DNA of 56,830 nucleotides from Clostridia bacterium. GTDB taxonomy: Bacteria; Bacillota_A; Clostridia; Christensenellales; Aristaeellaceae. This document shows, piece by piece, positions 32,232 through 39,215 of the stretch. A program made the position numbers and the translations under genes. Within the stretch, counting starts at the first letter, position 1, and every line of letters begins with the position of its first letter. The DNA is taken from NCBI GenBank assembly GCA_017464225.1, contig JAFUDW010000045.1, forward strand, positions 1 to 56,830. The letters run 5' to 3'. The notes beneath the pieces were generated by a model. It saw only the letters and a list, made by a program, of their open reading frames with translations, made no database searches and was not told the origin of the DNA.

Positions 32232-33203
32232 TCAATACCCCCTGGGCGGCAGGGCGCTCAGATCGTCGTAATCGCTGAACGCGCGTTCCACGGGATGGAT
32301 CACCTTATCCACCGTTTTTCCGGCTTTGACCGCCAGCGCCGTCTCCATCAGGATGGAGCCCAGCATGGGCGTGCATTCCACGATGCAATTGATTTTGCCT
32401 TCCTTCAGGATATCGATGGCCTCCTGACCGCCGTCGATGGAAATGATGATCATATCCCGGCCCGGGGCAAAGCCCGCCGCTTCGATCTGCGGCAAAGCGC
32501 CCATGGTCATCTCGTCGTTATGGCTGAAAATGACGTCGATATCGCTGCCGTATTTTTCCAGCAGGTACCGCATGCATTCCGCGCCGCGGCTGCGCAGGAA
32601 ATCGCCGCTGACGCTCTCCAGTATCTCCATCCTGCCGTCGCTGGCAATGGTATCCATAAAGCCGTCGTGGCGCTGCTTCATGGGGGTGGAATTCTCGGTG
32701 CCGGTGATCTCCACCACGCGCAGGTGATCCTTGCCCATATCGTCGGCCTTTTTCAGCAGGTATTCCGCCGCCATCACGCCCTCGCGATAGAAATCGGCGC
32801 CGATCTGGCTCAAATAAAGGCTTTCGTCCTCCGTTTCCACCGTTCTGTCCACCAATATCACCGGGATACCGGCCTGCCGGGCCTCGGAGAGCACGTTGTC
32901 CCAGCCCTCCTCCACGATGGGCGAGAAGGCGATCACATCCACCTGGTACGCGATGAAGCGCCGAATGGCGTTGATTTGATTTTCCTGCTTCTGATTGGCG
33001 TTGTCCATCATCAGGCTGACGCCGTATGCTTTGGCTTTTTCCTCGATATCCTTTGTGTTGCCGATCCGGAACGAGCTTTCGCTGCCCAGCTGGCTGAAAC
33101 CCAGCACCAGGGCAGGGTCAGCCGCTTTCTGTCCGTCTGTGCAGCCCCCAAGGCACACGCCGCACAGGATGATAGTCACCCAAAGGGCAATCCTCCGCTT
33201 CAT
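32232..33203 (-). CDS. Sugar-binding lipoprotein of a three-component sensing system
   Basis: A 323-residue protein. I chose the ATG at 33203 behind AGGGGG; the open frame extends to 33260. A lipobox is visible (VCLGGC, Cys at about residue 20). The type I periplasmic-binding fold follows: LGFSQLGSESSFRIGNTKDI, VDVIAFSPIVEEGWD, PVILVDRTVE, VIFSHNDEMTMGAL and DMIIISIDGGQEA. It resembles YtfQ-type hexose-binding proteins but has no transporter genes of its own. Its place first in the kinase-regulator operon suggests that it senses the sugar for the YesM/YesN pair. Confidence 0.88.
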   Translation of the reverse strand: MKRRIALWVTIILCGVCLGGCTDGQKAADPALVLGFSQLGSESSFRIGNTKDIEEKAKAYGVSLMMDNANQKQENQINAIRRFIAYQVDVIAFSPIVEEGWDNVLSEARQAGIPVILVDRTVETEDESLYLSQIGADFYREGVMAAEYLLKKADDMGKDHLRVVEITGTENSTPMKQRHDGFMDTIASDGRMEILESVSGDFLRSRGAECMRYLLEKYGSDIDVIFSHNDEMTMGALPQIEAAGFAPGRDMIIISIDGGQEAIDILKEGKINCIVECTPMLGSILMETALAVKAGKTVDKVIHPVERAFSDYDDLSALPPRGY

Positions 33204-33248
33204 CGTCAAAGCCCCCTGCCTGTATCTGTTAGATTGTATCTGTATCCT

Positions 33249-33277
33249 ATTATACCTCAATCCGCAAAAGCTTTCAA
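33249..33277 (-). promoter_or_regulatory. Promoter of the lipoprotein-kinase-regulator operon
   Basis: On the minus strand TTGAAA (33277-33272), a 17-bp spacer and TATAAT (33254-33249). Just downstream, a 9-bp direct repeat (plus-strand TGTATCTGT at 33221-33229 and 33235-33243) lies over the start region and may be an operator. Confidence 0.75.
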
Positions 33278-33401
33278 CCGCAGGTTGCGTTTCTGCAGGG
33301 CCATAAGCACTTCACAGCAATATGCATCTTGTCATTTCATATTGGTGCGTTTCATTTCATTTTATTGCGTATTTATTGCATAGCTAATCCGCATGTTTTT
33401 G

Positions 33402-33430
33402 TTGACTTCTGTTAATATAATTGGTATAAT
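33402..33430 (+). promoter_or_regulatory. Promoter of the tctCBA-MBL-gudD operon
   Basis: TTGACT (33402-33407), a 17-bp spacer and TATAAT (33425-33430), 50 bp before the start codon. Confidence 0.8.
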
Positions 33431-33442
33431 GCATTACATCAA

Positions 33443-33457
33443 GGTATTTTTAATACC
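33443..33457. promoter_or_regulatory. Operator-like inverted repeat below the tct promoter
   Basis: GGTATT-TTT-AATACC, a perfect 6-3-6 inverted repeat 13 bp below the -10 box. Size and position fit a GntR- or LacI-type repressor site. The regulator gene is not in the window. Confidence 0.55.
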
Positions 33458-33479
33458 AAATTATACAGGGGGTATAAAC

Positions 33480-34457
33480 ATGAAGAAATTTGTCATCATC
33501 CTTCTGGCCCTGATGCTGGCCATGACGTCCGTTGCTTCCGCTGCCGGTCTTCCCAAGAAGATCGAAGTGCAGCTGCCCGCCAAAGCCGGCGGCGGCACCG
33601 ACGTGGCCGGCCGTCAGCTGACCGACTGGATCAGCAAGAACGGCGGCACCACCATGACCATCAAGAACAACACCGACGGCAACGGCGTGGTAGCCTATGA
33701 AACCATCCGCACCGCCAAGAAGGACGGCAGCAAGATCCTGTTCTTCCACACCACCATGTGCATCAAGTACGCCACCGGCGCTTATAACCACAGCCCCGCG
33801 GATGAATTCAAGGTAGCCGGCGTTGGTCTACCCACTGAAAAGGGCGGCTATGTGCTGGTCGTGCCCACCGCCAGCGGCATCACCAACCTGGATGAGTTCA
33901 TCGCCGCCGCCAACAAGGCGACTTCGGACGGCGCTGACCTGCGCATCGGCATTGAAACCAAAGGCTCCTCTCACGTGATGAGCGGTATGATGGCCAAGGA
34001 ACTGGGCATCTCGCTGCGCTACACCGACGCTGGATCCGATACCGATAAGCTTACCGGTCTGGTGGGCGGCTCTATCGACTGCGCTCTGGTCAATGCCAAT
34101 CAGGCCCGTCAGTATGTGGAAGCCGAAAAGGTGAACGCCATCGCCTGCTTCTCCGCCACCGATGAAGGCGCCCGCAACAGCGTGCTGCCCGATGTTCCCT
34201 CCTTCTCCGAGCTGGGCCACAAGCTGATCTTCGGCACCTACTTCTATGTGCTGCTTCCTGAGACTGCCAGCGATGAGACCGCCGAAGCCCTGCACGACGT
34301 ATTTGCGGCTGCCGCCACCGATCCCGAAGTGAAGGAAATCCTGGAAAAGTCCGGCTTTGGCATGGAGTTCGTTCCTTACGCTGAGGGCGCTGAGCTGCTG
34401 AAGGCTCAGCAGAATTCCGTGGTTGAGATCTGCAAGGAAATGGGCATCGACCAGTAA
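33480..34457 (+). CDS. Tripartite tricarboxylate transporter substrate-binding protein (TctC family)
   Basis: A 325-residue protein; the ATG at 33480 follows AGGGGG. A signal peptide (to about residue 22) is followed by the Bug/TctC fold: IEVQLPAKAGGGTDVAGRQL, GSKILFFHTTM, GSSHVMSG and SIDCALVNANQARQYVEAEKV. There is no lipobox. It captures an organic acid for the TctBA permease encoded downstream. Glucarate dehydratase in the same operon suggests an aldarate (glucarate or galactarate) rather than citrate. Confidence 0.9.
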   Translation: MKKFVIILLALMLAMTSVASAAGLPKKIEVQLPAKAGGGTDVAGRQLTDWISKNGGTTMTIKNNTDGNGVVAYETIRTAKKDGSKILFFHTTMCIKYATGAYNHSPADEFKVAGVGLPTEKGGYVLVVPTASGITNLDEFIAAANKATSDGADLRIGIETKGSSHVMSGMMAKELGISLRYTDAGSDTDKLTGLVGGSIDCALVNANQARQYVEAEKVNAIACFSATDEGARNSVLPDVPSFSELGHKLIFGTYFYVLLPETASDETAEALHDVFAAAATDPEVKEILEKSGFGMEFVPYAEGAELLKAQQNSVVEICKEMGIDQ

Positions 34458-34493
34458 TCCCACAATCAACGCATAGCACATTATCCCGGAAAG

Positions 34494-34532
34494 ACTGCGC
34501 CTTACTCGGTCCTATATCGGGTAAGGCGTAGT
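34494..34532 (+). other. Hairpin between tctC- and tctB-like genes
   Basis: A 12-bp stem (34494-34505 with 34521-34532; core CGCCTTAC/GTAAGGCG) with no T-tract after it. It probably stabilises or processes the message so that the binding protein is made in excess. Confidence 0.6.
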
Positions 34533-34562
34533 CCTGATTCCGAACCAAAAGGGGGACGCACA

Positions 34563-35033
34563 ATGAAAGTGAAGCGCGACCAGATCACCGGCTTTGCGCT
34601 GGTCGTTCTGGGAATCATCTTTTTTGTGCTGATCAGCCAATTCAAAAAGCCCATCACCGCTGAATATCCCGGCCCCAAGCTGATGCCCGGCATCGGCGCA
34701 CTGGGCCTGGTCATCTGCGGCCTGGGAGTCTTTGTGAAGGGCTGCAAGCAAAAGAACGCAGACAAGATCATCCTGACCAAGGCGGGCCTGCTGCGTATCG
34801 TCATTACATTTGCGGCGCTGTGCCTGTATATCCTGGGCATGAAATACCTGGGCTTCCTGATCGTCACGCCGTTCCTGGTCTTTGGGCTCACCACGTATTT
34901 TGCCAAGGCCAGCAAGGTGGAAACCAAGCTGTGGGTGCGCATCGTGTTCGCCCTGGCCGTCACCGCCGTGATCTGGGCCATGTACGTGCCGCTGTTCGGC
35001 ATGGATCTGCCCGTGGGCGAGCTCTTTGAGTAA
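34563..35033 (+). CDS. Tripartite tricarboxylate transporter small membrane subunit (TctB family)
   Basis: A 156-residue protein with four membrane helices (about 10-28, 38-56, 78-96, 115-140), the standard TctB size. The start MKVKRDQITGFALVVLGIIF and GPKLMPGIGALGLVICGLGV are typical of the family. AGGGGGACG precedes the ATG. It works with TctA in the membrane. Confidence 0.88.
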   Translation: MKVKRDQITGFALVVLGIIFFVLISQFKKPITAEYPGPKLMPGIGALGLVICGLGVFVKGCKQKNADKIILTKAGLLRIVITFAALCLYILGMKYLGFLIVTPFLVFGLTTYFAKASKVETKLWVRIVFALAVTAVIWAMYVPLFGMDLPVGELFE

Positions 35034-35048
35034 GGGAGGGGAAAAGAA

Positions 35049-36539
35049 ATGCTATCATATCTTCCGTATATCTTTTCCCAGTTGATCCAGCCGCTGAACC
35101 TGCTTCTGATGGTAGCAGGCACGGCGGTGGGCATCATCTTCGGCGCTATCCCGGGCCTTTCCGGCACCATGGCGGTCATGCTGTTCATGCCCCTGACCTA
35201 CACCATGGAATCCAGCACGGCCGTCTTCTTCATGCTGGCCCTGTGGATCGGCGGCTGCTCGGGCGCGTTCATCGGCTCGGTGCTGCTGGGCATCCCCGGC
35301 TCTGCCTCGGCTGTGGCCACCTGCTGGGACGGCCATCCCATGGCCAAGAAAGGCCAGGCCAGCAAGGCGCTGGCCATCGGCATGACGGCCTCCTTTATGG
35401 GCACCTTCTTCAGCGCCATCATCGGCGGTTTGCTGGCCGAGGCCGTGGCGGACTTCGCCTTCGCCATGGGGCCCTGGGAATACAGCGCCCTGTGTCTGGT
35501 GGCCATGACCATGGTGCTGGCCATATCGAAGGGCAATATGTTCAAGGGTCTGGCCTCCACCTGCATCGGCATCCTGCTGGCCACCGTCGGCTTCTCCCCC
35601 ATCGATGCCGAGGCCCGCTTTACCTTTGACAACATGTATCTGTTCGGCGGCCTGGGCATGATCGTGGTGCTCACCGGTATCTTTGCCGTGAGTCACATCC
35701 TGGTCACCTTCGGCAAGGGCTTTGATCAGCCCCCCGAGGTCAGCAAGGAGGGCCTGCGCGGCTTTGGCCTGACGCTCAAGGAAATCAAAGACGAGCTGGT
35801 CAATATCATCCGCTCCTTCCTGATCGGCCTGGGCATCGGCTTCCTGCCCGGCATGGGCTCCGGTTTGTCCAACCTGGTCGCTTACTCCACCGCCAAGAAC
35901 GGCTCCAAGCATCCCGAGGAGTACGGTCACGGCGCGGCGGGCGGCATTTGGGCGCCTGAGGTAGCCAATAACGCGGCTATCGGCGGCGCCATGATCCCCA
36001 TGGCCGCTCTGGGCATCCCCGGCGACTCCACCACCGCATTGCTGATCGGCGCTTTAACCATCCACGGTTTGGAAATGGGCCCCATGGTCTTTAAGAACAG
36101 CGGCGACGTGGTTTACCTGATGTTCGTCACCGTGGCCGTGGTAGCCGCGCTGGTGCTGCTGATGCAGGCGATCTGCAAGCGCTGGTTCCCCTACATCCTG
36201 AAGGTTCCCAGCTGGTACATGTACTCCGCGCTGCTGGTGATCTGCCTGGCCTCCGCTTATGTGGACAGCGGCAACCTGTATAAGTGCGGCATGATGATGG
36301 TATTCGCCGCCGTGGGTATCCTGATGACGCTGGGCGATCTGCCGGCTTCGCCGCTGATCCTGGCCTTCATCCTGACCCCCACGCTGGAGACGAAGACGCT
36401 GCAGGCTTTCCAATCTGTGCCCAAGTGGACGGAGTTCTTCACCCGTCCGGTTTCCGGCGTGCTGATGGTGATCGCCATCCTGTGCATCTTCTCCCCCATC
36501 ATCAAGCCCCTGTTTGCCAAACTGAAAAAGAAAAAGTAA
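35049..36539 (+). CDS. Tripartite tricarboxylate transporter large membrane subunit (TctA family)
   Basis: A 496-residue protein with about eleven to twelve helices. The two TctA signatures are clear: GIIFGAIPGLSGTMAVMLFM near residues 29-48 and the second inverted-repeat motif GFLPGMGSGLSNLVAY near 265-280. ALGIPGDSTTALLIGAL near 325 is also characteristic. This is the translocating subunit. GGGAGGGG precedes the ATG. Confidence 0.92.
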   Translation: MLSYLPYIFSQLIQPLNLLLMVAGTAVGIIFGAIPGLSGTMAVMLFMPLTYTMESSTAVFFMLALWIGGCSGAFIGSVLLGIPGSASAVATCWDGHPMAKKGQASKALAIGMTASFMGTFFSAIIGGLLAEAVADFAFAMGPWEYSALCLVAMTMVLAISKGNMFKGLASTCIGILLATVGFSPIDAEARFTFDNMYLFGGLGMIVVLTGIFAVSHILVTFGKGFDQPPEVSKEGLRGFGLTLKEIKDELVNIIRSFLIGLGIGFLPGMGSGLSNLVAYSTAKNGSKHPEEYGHGAAGGIWAPEVANNAAIGGAMIPMAALGIPGDSTTALLIGALTIHGLEMGPMVFKNSGDVVYLMFVTVAVVAALVLLMQAICKRWFPYILKVPSWYMYSALLVICLASAYVDSGNLYKCGMMMVFAAVGILMTLGDLPASPLILAFILTPTLETKTLQAFQSVPKWTEFFTRPVSGVLMVIAILCIFSPIIKPLFAKLKKKK

Positions 36540-36550
36540 CCGCCGGTATG

Positions 36551-36578
36551 GCCGGGGCCGCTCGGCCCCGGCTTTTCT
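36551..36578 (+). terminator. Terminator-like hairpin after tctA
   Basis: GCCGGGGCC-GCTC-GGCCCCGGC (36551-36572) followed by TTTTCTCG. No clear promoter precedes the next gene, so it probably reduces rather than ends transcription into the catabolic genes. Confidence 0.75.
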
Positions 36579-36607
36579 CGATACGAATATAATGAGGTGA
36601 TATATCC

Positions 36608-37489
36608 ATGAGCATGGAACAGGATTATAAAGCTTACGCCAAGCGGCGCGAGGAAATGGCCCAAACGCACTTTGGCCCCATGTGGCTGAACCAGGAAAAA
36701 CGCTACGTGCATCCCTTCCGGATTTTTGGCAATGTATGGTATGTGGGCGACAGCTGGGTATGCGTGCATCTGATCGACACCGGCGACGGCCTGCTGCTCA
36801 TCGACAGCGGCAACGCGGGCGCCACCGCCATGCTGATCCAGGCCATCTGGGAAGCCGGTTTCAACCCTGCCGACGTAAAATGGATCATCCATTCCCACGG
36901 ACATCTGGATCACATCGGCGGCGCGATCTTCTTCCAGCGCATGTTCGGCACCAAGCTGTACCTGGGCGAGCCCGACGCCCAAATGTTCCGGGAGCGGCCC
37001 TGGATTTCGGCCATCCAGAACACCTATAACGATTGCGACAGCATTTTCACCCCGGATTACGAGATCAAAGAGGGCGACGTATTGACCTTTGGCAACACCA
37101 CCATGACCTTCTATATGGTGCCCGGGCACACCGACGGCTGCATCGCTATTTTCTTTGACGCCTATGAGGGCGATAAGACCGTGCGCTGCGGATACTACGG
37201 CGGCTTTGGCTTCAACACCCTGCAAAAGGATTATCTGATCGAAATCGGCGATCCCGAATTCAAGACCCGCGAAATCTATCTGCAATCGCTGGCCAAGGTG
37301 CGGGATCAGAAGGTGGAGCTTTTCCTGGGCAACCACTGCATCAACAACGATACCCTGGGCCGCCGCCAGAAGCAGATCGACGATCCCAACGGCCCCAATC
37401 CCTTCCTGGACAGCGAGATCTGGGGCAAGTACCTGGATCAGAAACGCGACGAGCTGAAAGCCTTCATGGCCGATCCCAAAAACAACTGA
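36608..37489 (+). CDS. Metallo-beta-lactamase-fold hydrolase
   Basis: A 293-residue protein. The zinc motif HGHLDH (H97, H99, D101, H102) is intact; further ligands are PGHTDG (His near 175) and a late NHCIN (His near 245). The LIDTGDGLLLIDSG strand pair is the usual MBL opening. It is not a class B beta-lactamase by context. Lying between an organic-acid transporter and glucarate dehydratase, it may open a sugar-acid lactone or hydrolyse an ester of the imported acid. That is inference. Confidence 0.85.
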   Translation: MSMEQDYKAYAKRREEMAQTHFGPMWLNQEKRYVHPFRIFGNVWYVGDSWVCVHLIDTGDGLLLIDSGNAGATAMLIQAIWEAGFNPADVKWIIHSHGHLDHIGGAIFFQRMFGTKLYLGEPDAQMFRERPWISAIQNTYNDCDSIFTPDYEIKEGDVLTFGNTTMTFYMVPGHTDGCIAIFFDAYEGDKTVRCGYYGGFGFNTLQKDYLIEIGDPEFKTREIYLQSLAKVRDQKVELFLGNHCINNDTLGRRQKQIDDPNGPNPFLDSEIWGKYLDQKRDELKAFMADPKNN

Positions 37490-37499
37490 GGGGGAAAAG

Positions 37500-38846
37500 A
37501 TGAAAACGCCGATCATTACCGATATGCAGGTCATCCCGGTGGCCGGGTATGACAGCATGCTCATGACGCTGTCCGGCGCCCACGCGCCCTGCTTTACCCG
37601 AAACCTGGTGATCCTCAAGGATTCCGCCGGGCACACCGGCATTGGCGAAATCCACGGCGGCGATTATACCCATGACGGCCTGATCGCCATGAAGCCGCTG
37701 GTGGTAGGCACACCCATATCGAAGGGCCGCGAGGTGCTCCAGCGCATCCATAAGGCCGTGGATCCCCATGCCGACGACGCCGGTGAGGGCATCCAAACGC
37801 TGGACATCGCCAAGCTCAAATACGTAGTGCGCAGCGAATGGGCCATCGAATGCGCCATGCTGGATCTGCTGGGCCAATACCTGGAGGTGCCCATGTGCCA
37901 GCTGCTGGGCGAGGGCCAGCAGCGCAAAGAGGTGGAAGTGCTGGGCTACCTGTTCTATGTGTCCGACAAGGGAAAAGTGCCCGCAGGCGACATGCAGTAT
38001 ATCGACGAGTCATCCAGCCCCGATCCCTGGTTCCGCCTGCGCCGGGAGGAAATTCTGACTCCCGCGCGCATCGTGGAGGAGGCCGAAGCCGTAGCCCAGA
38101 AATACGGCATGAAAAACTTTAAGCTCAAGGGCGGCGTGCTGCGGGGCGAGGAGGAAATGGAAGCCGTCCGGGCCGTTAAAAAGCGCTTCCCCGAAGCCCG
38201 GGTCAACATCGATCCCAACGGCGCCTGGAGCCTGAAAGAGGCCATCGCCCTGTGCCGGGATATGCACGGCATTGTCACCTACATGGAGGATCCCTGCGGC
38301 CCCGAGGCCGGATACAGCAGCCGCGAGATCATGCGCGAGTTCAAAAACGCCACCCAGTTCCAGGTAGCCACCAATATGATCGCCACCGACTGGCGGCAGT
38401 TCTATCATACCGCCAGCCTGAACGCCTGCGATATCATCCTGGCCGATCCCCACTTCTGGGGCTTTGACGGCGCGGTGCGCATGAGCCAGCTGCTGGAGCC
38501 CTGGGGTCTGACCTTTGGCATCCACAGCAATAACCACTTTGATATCACGCTGGCGGCCTTCGCCCAGGTGGGCGCGGCGGCTGTGGGCCGGGTGGCTCCG
38601 TTGGATACCCACTGGATCTGGCAGGACGGCCAAAACCTGCTGAACGATACCCCGCAGATCGTGAACGGCATGCTGCAGGTGCCCGATAAGCCCGGCCTTG
38701 GCGTCACACTGAACATGGAGCGGGTGGAAGCCGCCAACAAGCTGTACAACAGTCTTCCCAGCCATGACCGCAACGACGCCATGGCCATGCAATACCTGAT
38801 CCCCGGCTGGAAGTACGACCATAAAAAGCCCTGTCTGGTGCGGTAA
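37500..38846 (+). CDS. gudD: Glucarate dehydratase (enolase superfamily)
   Basis: A 448-residue protein, the usual GudD length (about 446). The N-terminal cap has TRNLVILKDSAGHTGIGE. The barrel has the KLKGG catalytic lysine strand, metal ligands in NIDPNGAW and MEDPCG, then ILADPHFWG and the catalytic-His segment HSNNHFDIT. The ending (DAMAMQYLIPGWKYDHKKPCLVR) is almost that of E. coli GudD. It dehydrates D-glucarate (or L-idarate) to 5-keto-4-deoxyglucarate. The aldolase for the next step is not in the window. GAGGGGGAAAAG precedes the ATG. Confidence 0.95.
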   Translation: MKTPIITDMQVIPVAGYDSMLMTLSGAHAPCFTRNLVILKDSAGHTGIGEIHGGDYTHDGLIAMKPLVVGTPISKGREVLQRIHKAVDPHADDAGEGIQTLDIAKLKYVVRSEWAIECAMLDLLGQYLEVPMCQLLGEGQQRKEVEVLGYLFYVSDKGKVPAGDMQYIDESSSPDPWFRLRREEILTPARIVEEAEAVAQKYGMKNFKLKGGVLRGEEEMEAVRAVKKRFPEARVNIDPNGAWSLKEAIALCRDMHGIVTYMEDPCGPEAGYSSREIMREFKNATQFQVATNMIATDWRQFYHTASLNACDIILADPHFWGFDGAVRMSQLLEPWGLTFGIHSNNHFDITLAAFAQVGAAAVGRVAPLDTHWIWQDGQNLLNDTPQIVNGMLQVPDKPGLGVTLNMERVEAANKLYNSLPSHDRNDAMAMQYLIPGWKYDHKKPCLVR

Positions 38847-38869
38847 TACGAAAAAAGGAGGCATGCGCC

Positions 38870-39076
38870 ATGACGCCCTGCCCCGTTCCAAAGAATCCCG
38901 ACCGGCCCGCCAATCCGCTGATCGAAAGCAACTGCCCCTGCCCCCGGGATTGCCCGCGGCACGGCAACTGCTTTGAGTGCGTGGCCAACCACCGGGACGT
39001 GGTGACCTCCACGCCCCCGGCCTGTCTGCGCCGTCCTGCCGCCAAAACCGAAAGCGAAAAGGCGAGCGGCGTCTGA
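38870..39076 (+). CDS. Small cysteine-rich protein, putative metal-binding
   Basis: A 68-residue protein behind AAAGGAGGC. Residues 22-52 hold six closely spaced Cys with His (CPCPRDCPRHGNCFECVANHR, then CL). This resembles short clostridial Cys-rich proteins of the DUF6485 kind, probably zinc- or Fe-S-binding. It is last in the glucarate operon. The role is unknown; it could be an accessory or simply co-transcribed. Confidence 0.65.
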   Translation: MTPCPVPKNPDRPANPLIESNCPCPRDCPRHGNCFECVANHRDVVTSTPPACLRRPAAKTESEKASGV

Positions 39077-39111
39077 TCGTTTCTCATTCCCTGCCGGGGT
39101 GCAAGTTTTTC

Positions 39112-39150
39112 GGGGCCTCTAACGTCCCCCCTCCCCGTCAAACTTCCATT
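39112..39150. repeat. Solo end of the structured repeat
   Basis: GGGGCCTCTAACGTCCCCCC followed by TCCCCGTCAAACTT lines up with the right terminus of copy A (GGGGCAGCGCTCCTTAACG ... CTCCCCGTCAAATTT, 22377-22416). Only the terminus is present, so this is a degraded or partial copy in the gap between two convergent operons. Confidence 0.65.
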
Positions 39151-39160
39151 TCACCGAAAC

Positions 39161-39201
39161 AAAAGCCGGAAACGGCGCGTCTATCGCGCCATCCGGCTTT
39201 T
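39161..39201. terminator. Bidirectional terminator between convergent operons
   Basis: AAAAGCCGGA (39161-39170) pairs with TCCGGCTTTT (39192-39201), with an inner GGCGCG/CGCGCC stem. A- and T-tracts on both sides let it serve the gudD operon (+) and the GH35 gene (-). Confidence 0.85.
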
Positions 39202-39215
39202 GTTTCGTTTTCTCC

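Noticed and set aside
30729..33383. 884-codon plus-strand open frame across the kinase and lipoprotein genes
   Set aside because: It is antisense to three well-supported genes, its product is His/Gln-rich as expected from a GC-rich complement, and no domain or ribosome site supports it.
36608..37489. Class B beta-lactamase or glyoxalase II
   Set aside because: The MBL zinc motif alone is not specific, and the operon context is sugar-acid metabolism.
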